A DNA stretch of 64,000 bases, from contig NC_046683.1 of assembly GCF_009870125.1 (NCBI RefSeq), positions 4,402,001 to 4,466,000 on the forward strand, in the 5' to 3' direction. Numbering within the stretch: position 1 is the first letter of the stretch; every line of letters starts with the position of its first letter. Both the position numbers and the translations under genes were made by a program. This document shows positions 61,286 through 64,000 of the stretch, piece after piece. Under the pieces are notes generated by a model. The model ran no database searches. It worked only from the letters and a program-made list of their open reading frames with translations, and was not told the origin of the DNA. This DNA comes from Drosophila pseudoobscura. Lineage: Eukaryota; Arthropoda; Insecta; Diptera; Drosophilidae.

Positions 61286-62029
61286 CTCATTAACCAAATT
61301 TCGTTTAAATGCACGACAGCAGCGCAGCTGTTTACAGGTCGTTGCTGTGATGCTGCAAAGCGTTGCCTGATCGACTGTCTCAGATCTTCCGCTAACACAA
61401 ATAGCTAAATAAAGCTAGATTTTACCAGTTGGGCAGGCATTAATTTATTTCAGATGGTGGGTAATTAGAGTTAAGTATATTCGGAAACGTACTATTGTGT
61501 ACATTATAGACCTTAATTTTAATTGCGTCTGCTGAATGCCAAGAAACCGCCCCGCGGCAAAATGGGCGAATATGTGATCATTGGTCGGGTAATGGGGGTG
61601 ATAAATTGCCTCCGCGTCCCGCAAAACAAAACACATTAACTACGGATAGTTTCAAAGTATGGAAGATCTCACAATTCACTAAGAAATAGCTAAATTAGCG
61701 GGAAAGAATAGATGATTGGCATCACTATTATTTTACTATTAAAAGAACAGTGCTGGTAAATGTTATCAGATGTTTTTTTAAATGAAAGAGTAAATTAAGT
61801 AAAAAGAAACAAGATTAAGTCAACAATTTATATTTATTAAGGTGGTATTCCCCTAAACTTCACTTAAAATGTACACATTCACCACCAATCAAAGTAGTTT
61901 GCCACAAAACATCGATGACATTGATGTTATCATCGATGTTTCTCCAGCCTTGTGCAGCACTCTTTTTATTCTGAACGCTTGAAACCGCGGAAATATATTT
62001 TCATAAACTATATTAATAACTGCACCAAA
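61286..62029 (+). other. spacer upstream of the Kmn1-like gene
   Basis: AT-rich and without a supported gene. It holds a perfect 12-base inverted repeat with ATCGAT cores (61907-61941), about 90 bases upstream of the next ATG. Confidence 0.4.
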
Positions 62030-62658
62030 ATGAACCCAACTACTGATGATGTCCCAAATGAGCTGGGCCATGACATATCTGATATCGATCTTCATGATGT
62101 TCCGGCCCAACTGGAAAATACCTTGAAACCGAAATTTCATGAGACAAAAAGTCTCTTCAACATTAACATTGACGAAAGTAAGAATCCCCAGCGTTCACAT
62201 ATGTATAAATATTCTCTACTGCTATGCGTTTTGGATTTTCAGTATTTGAAACCACCACTGGGGATGAAGAAGTGCAGGAGTATAAGGATGATATCAAAGC
62301 CAGAAAGCAGAAGTGGATTGACTTTATGGTTGACGCAACCAAAAAGGGCGAGGAAGCTCTAAAAACGTACGAGGGTACATTAGACAACCGTGAGGATTTG
62401 AACCCGATCCCTGAGGTCAAGCCCAACGCAGAACAGCAAGCCTATTTGGACCAGGGTCCACACTTCCAGAATTTTATAAGGGGTCACCTGGAATTCCGTA
62501 AGAATTATGAAGTGTTCAAGCAGAAACACGAGGAAATGAGGGAGTTGCAAGCGCGCATAATGGAACGCTGCCGACTTCGCTTAAACATTGTTGTGGCTAA
62601 CTTTTTTAACCAGAACTTGGGCACAGAAACAACGAAGAAGCCATTAAAACGCGGCTGA
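62030..62658 (+). CDS. Kmn1: Kmn1-like kinetochore protein (Nsl1-type)
   Basis: Spliced 62030-62177, 62243-62658, 187 residues. It is a predicted helical protein with no catalytic motif. Recognisable segments are KQKWIDFMVDATKKGEEALK, NPIPEVKPNAEQQAYLDQGP and a C-terminal helix with RLRLNIVVANFFNQ. In melanogaster, Kmn1 (CG1558), a Mis12-complex subunit of the kinetochore, maps near RpII215 (CG1554). The small size, coiled-coil content and location fit. The identification rests on synteny and general character rather than a signature motif, so another small coiled-coil gene is possible. Confidence 0.6.
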
Positions 62659-62765
62659 TGTTTATATGTATACTTAATTATTGATGAAAAAACGAAATAA
62701 ACACCGGCTAACAAAATGGCTTAGCTCCAATCGTATTAATTCTAATTAATTTGAGTTTTTATTGC

Positions 62766-63334
62766 TTATTCCTTGGCCCAGGAGCCCAAGTATTTCATCA
62801 GGTCTGTAAGACTTTCGAAGTCAGTGCGGCTTGCTGGGGGCTCGTCTTTGGTGATGCGCGGCAATGCATTGCCCATCTTCATGCGAAACTCTTGAAACTG
62901 AATGATAAAATGTAGATTAGATATAGCCAGTACTGTCCCACAGCTTGGTTCTTGGTGCCTACGTCTTTGGCTCCGCTTAGCTTCCAGAATCCATAGCAGA
63001 ATGCTCCTGTGCCCAAGACGGCGTATAGTGTACCCCAGCCAAGGGCTCGTAGGGCCAGGGTGGCGCCCTCGTCCATCAGTATTATGCCCTGTCGAGTGCC
63101 CTGCTGCTGTAGCACCTTGCTGTCTGCTTTCTTGGCCGTGGCCAGGGTACGCGAGAAGCCAAAGAGTGCAGAAATACCGCCGACTAGTCCTAGGAAAGCA
63201 GCACCTGCAAAAAAGACCTTCCGTCACAGAATCACTGGAATAACGACTTGGGCTGAAAAGAGCTCACCCTGTATGCGAAACTTGCGTTCTTTATCCGCCG
63301 TCACTGCATCTGCATTGGCGCCGGCTTCGTTCAT
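62766..63334 (-). CDS. TMEM242 homologue
   Basis: Spliced complement(63268-63334, 62963-63204, 62766-62897), 146 residues. Two membrane segments are visible: GAAFLGLVGGISALFGFSRT and TLYAVLGTGAFCYGFWKLSG. They are separated by a loop containing the family signature EGATLALRALGWGTLYA, and followed by EFRMKMGNALPRI and a short soluble tail. Vertebrate TMEM242 is a mitochondrial inner-membrane protein implicated in assembly of the ATP synthase c-ring. The fly function is inferred from that. It shares an upstream region with the divergent ZAD gene at 63703. Confidence 0.9.
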
Positions 63335-63407
63335 TTCTTGCTTAATTTTTCCGATTGTATTTATTATTTGTCGTAACAGAGGTTAAATTTATTTTTATAT
63401 ATAAATA

Positions 63408-63453
63408 TATCGATATACATTTTTTGTGATATATTTGTATCGATGCATCGATA
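63408..63453 (+). promoter_or_regulatory. paired DRE/BEAF-type sites in a divergent promoter
   Basis: TATCGATA at 63408-63415 is a perfect DRE. TATCGATGCATCGATA at 63438-63453 is a perfect 16-base palindrome made of two overlapping sites. They sit between the divergent TMEM242 homologue (ATG 63334) and the ZAD gene (ATG 63703). DREF and BEAF-32 bind such sequences at housekeeping promoters. Confidence 0.6.
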
Positions 63454-63702
63454 AAATTTGTGTGCATACATATATACATCCATACATGTTACATATAACA
63501 GTCCACACGACAAATCTTTAGCGCCTAACAGCACATTCTTTAATTACATTTTCTCAAATCAAAATATACAAAAACAAATTGACAAAAAAGGTATCATAAT
63601 TCATAAAAAGACGCGGCCGACGGACAATTTGGTTGATTGTGAGGTTTATGGGTTCATGTATTCTATTGTTCATTATGACTTATTTATTTTTAGGACAAGG
63701 CA

Positions 63703-64000
63703 ATGGAGCAAATATGCAGAGTTTGCACGGGAAAGTCTAGTGAATTTACAAACATATTTGAGGAGGCACAGAAATGGGACACTTGCATTGGTGACATGAT
63801 AGCGCAGTGCACCGGGTACGACGTTAAGCGAGGTGATTCATTCCCTGAAAATATATGCCCGCCATGCCTTAAGGATGCAGTAAATGCCTTCAATCTTAAG
63901 CAAACCTATGAGCAAAGCCATAAGCTCTACTTCCCAGTGATGAAGAAGGGTATACAAGAAGATCTCTGTGACAACGCTAAAGACGAGCAGGACTGGGAGC
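63703..64000 (+). CDS. ZAD zinc finger protein 3, 5' part
   Basis: An open frame of 99 codons from ATG 63703 to the window end, running on. It is a complete ZAD domain: CRVC at residues 5-8 and CPPC at about residues 53-56, with FTNIFEEAQ, CTGYDVKRGDSFPENICPPC and AVNAFNLKQTYEQSH between and after. An acidic linker begins at the end. C2H2 fingers are expected downstream but are not in the window. A likely acceptor, ttatttttag ending at 63693, precedes the ATG, so a 5' UTR intron is possible. Confidence 0.85.
   Translation, partial: MEQICRVCTGKSSEFTNIFEEAQKWDTCIGDMIAQCTGYDVKRGDSFPENICPPCLKDAVNAFNLKQTYEQSHKLYFPVMKKGIQEDLCDNAKDEQDWE

Overview
The window is insect nuclear DNA from the genus Drosophila, X chromosome (Muller element A). 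Evidence is a clear Sex-lethal (Sxl) gene, the largest RNA polymerase II subunit with its long heptad tail, PGRP-SA, e(y)2, ZAD zinc-finger genes and short GT-AG introns. Gene order differs from D. melanogaster: Sxl and its sugar-transporter neighbour, fd3F, and the PGRP-SA/RpII215/e(y)2 group come from separate X regions there. The species is therefore not D. melanogaster. An obscura-group fly would fit the rearranged order and the abundant simple repeats, but that is an inference.

Layout. From about 1 to 18.4 kb lies Sxl (+): a 5' leader exon with a tiny coding start (1171), a male-specific exon with stop codons (2653-2884), the common coding exons (3953-6854) and at least three possible alternative 3' terminal exons (10641, 10946, 13014), followed by a very long, U-rich, simple-repeat-rich 3' region. 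Directly after the stop of the 13014 exon, in the same frame, is a 415-codon Q/N-rich open frame. At 19.7-21.4 kb is a sugar transporter (-). From 21.4 to 27.2 kb is intergenic DNA ending in an array of promoter-like repeats, then a CCDC25 homologue (+, 27.2-27.9 kb) and a decayed unrecognised gene (-, 28.3-28.8 kb). At 29.5-40.1 kb is a forkhead gene, fd3F by best recognition (-), with a 7.5-kb intron. PGRP-SA (+, 42.5-43.3 kb) and a Yb/TDRD12-like degenerate helicase-Tudor gene (+, 43.7-47.0 kb) follow. RpII215 (-) occupies 49.2-55.3 kb. After an inverted copy of the promoter-like repeat (55.6-56.2 kb) come two ZAD-C2H2 paralogues (-) with intronless e(y)2 (+) between them, a Kmn1-like kinetochore gene (+), a TMEM242 homologue (-) and the 5' end of another ZAD gene (+) running off the window.

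How the parts work. Sxl is the female switch for sex determination and dosage compensation. The male exon flanked by poly-U runs is the substrate of its splicing autoregulation. PGRP-SA is the secreted sensor that activates Toll; a kappaB-like site and two GATA sites lie just upstream. RpII215, e(y)2 (SAGA/TREX-2) and the CCDC25 homologue are housekeeping genes. RpII215 and the CCDC25 homologue share Motif 1/Motif 6 core promoters embedded in a near-identical inverted repeat of about 500 bp, 28.5 kb apart. This repeat pair and the in-frame Q/N extension after Sxl are the most interesting signals here.
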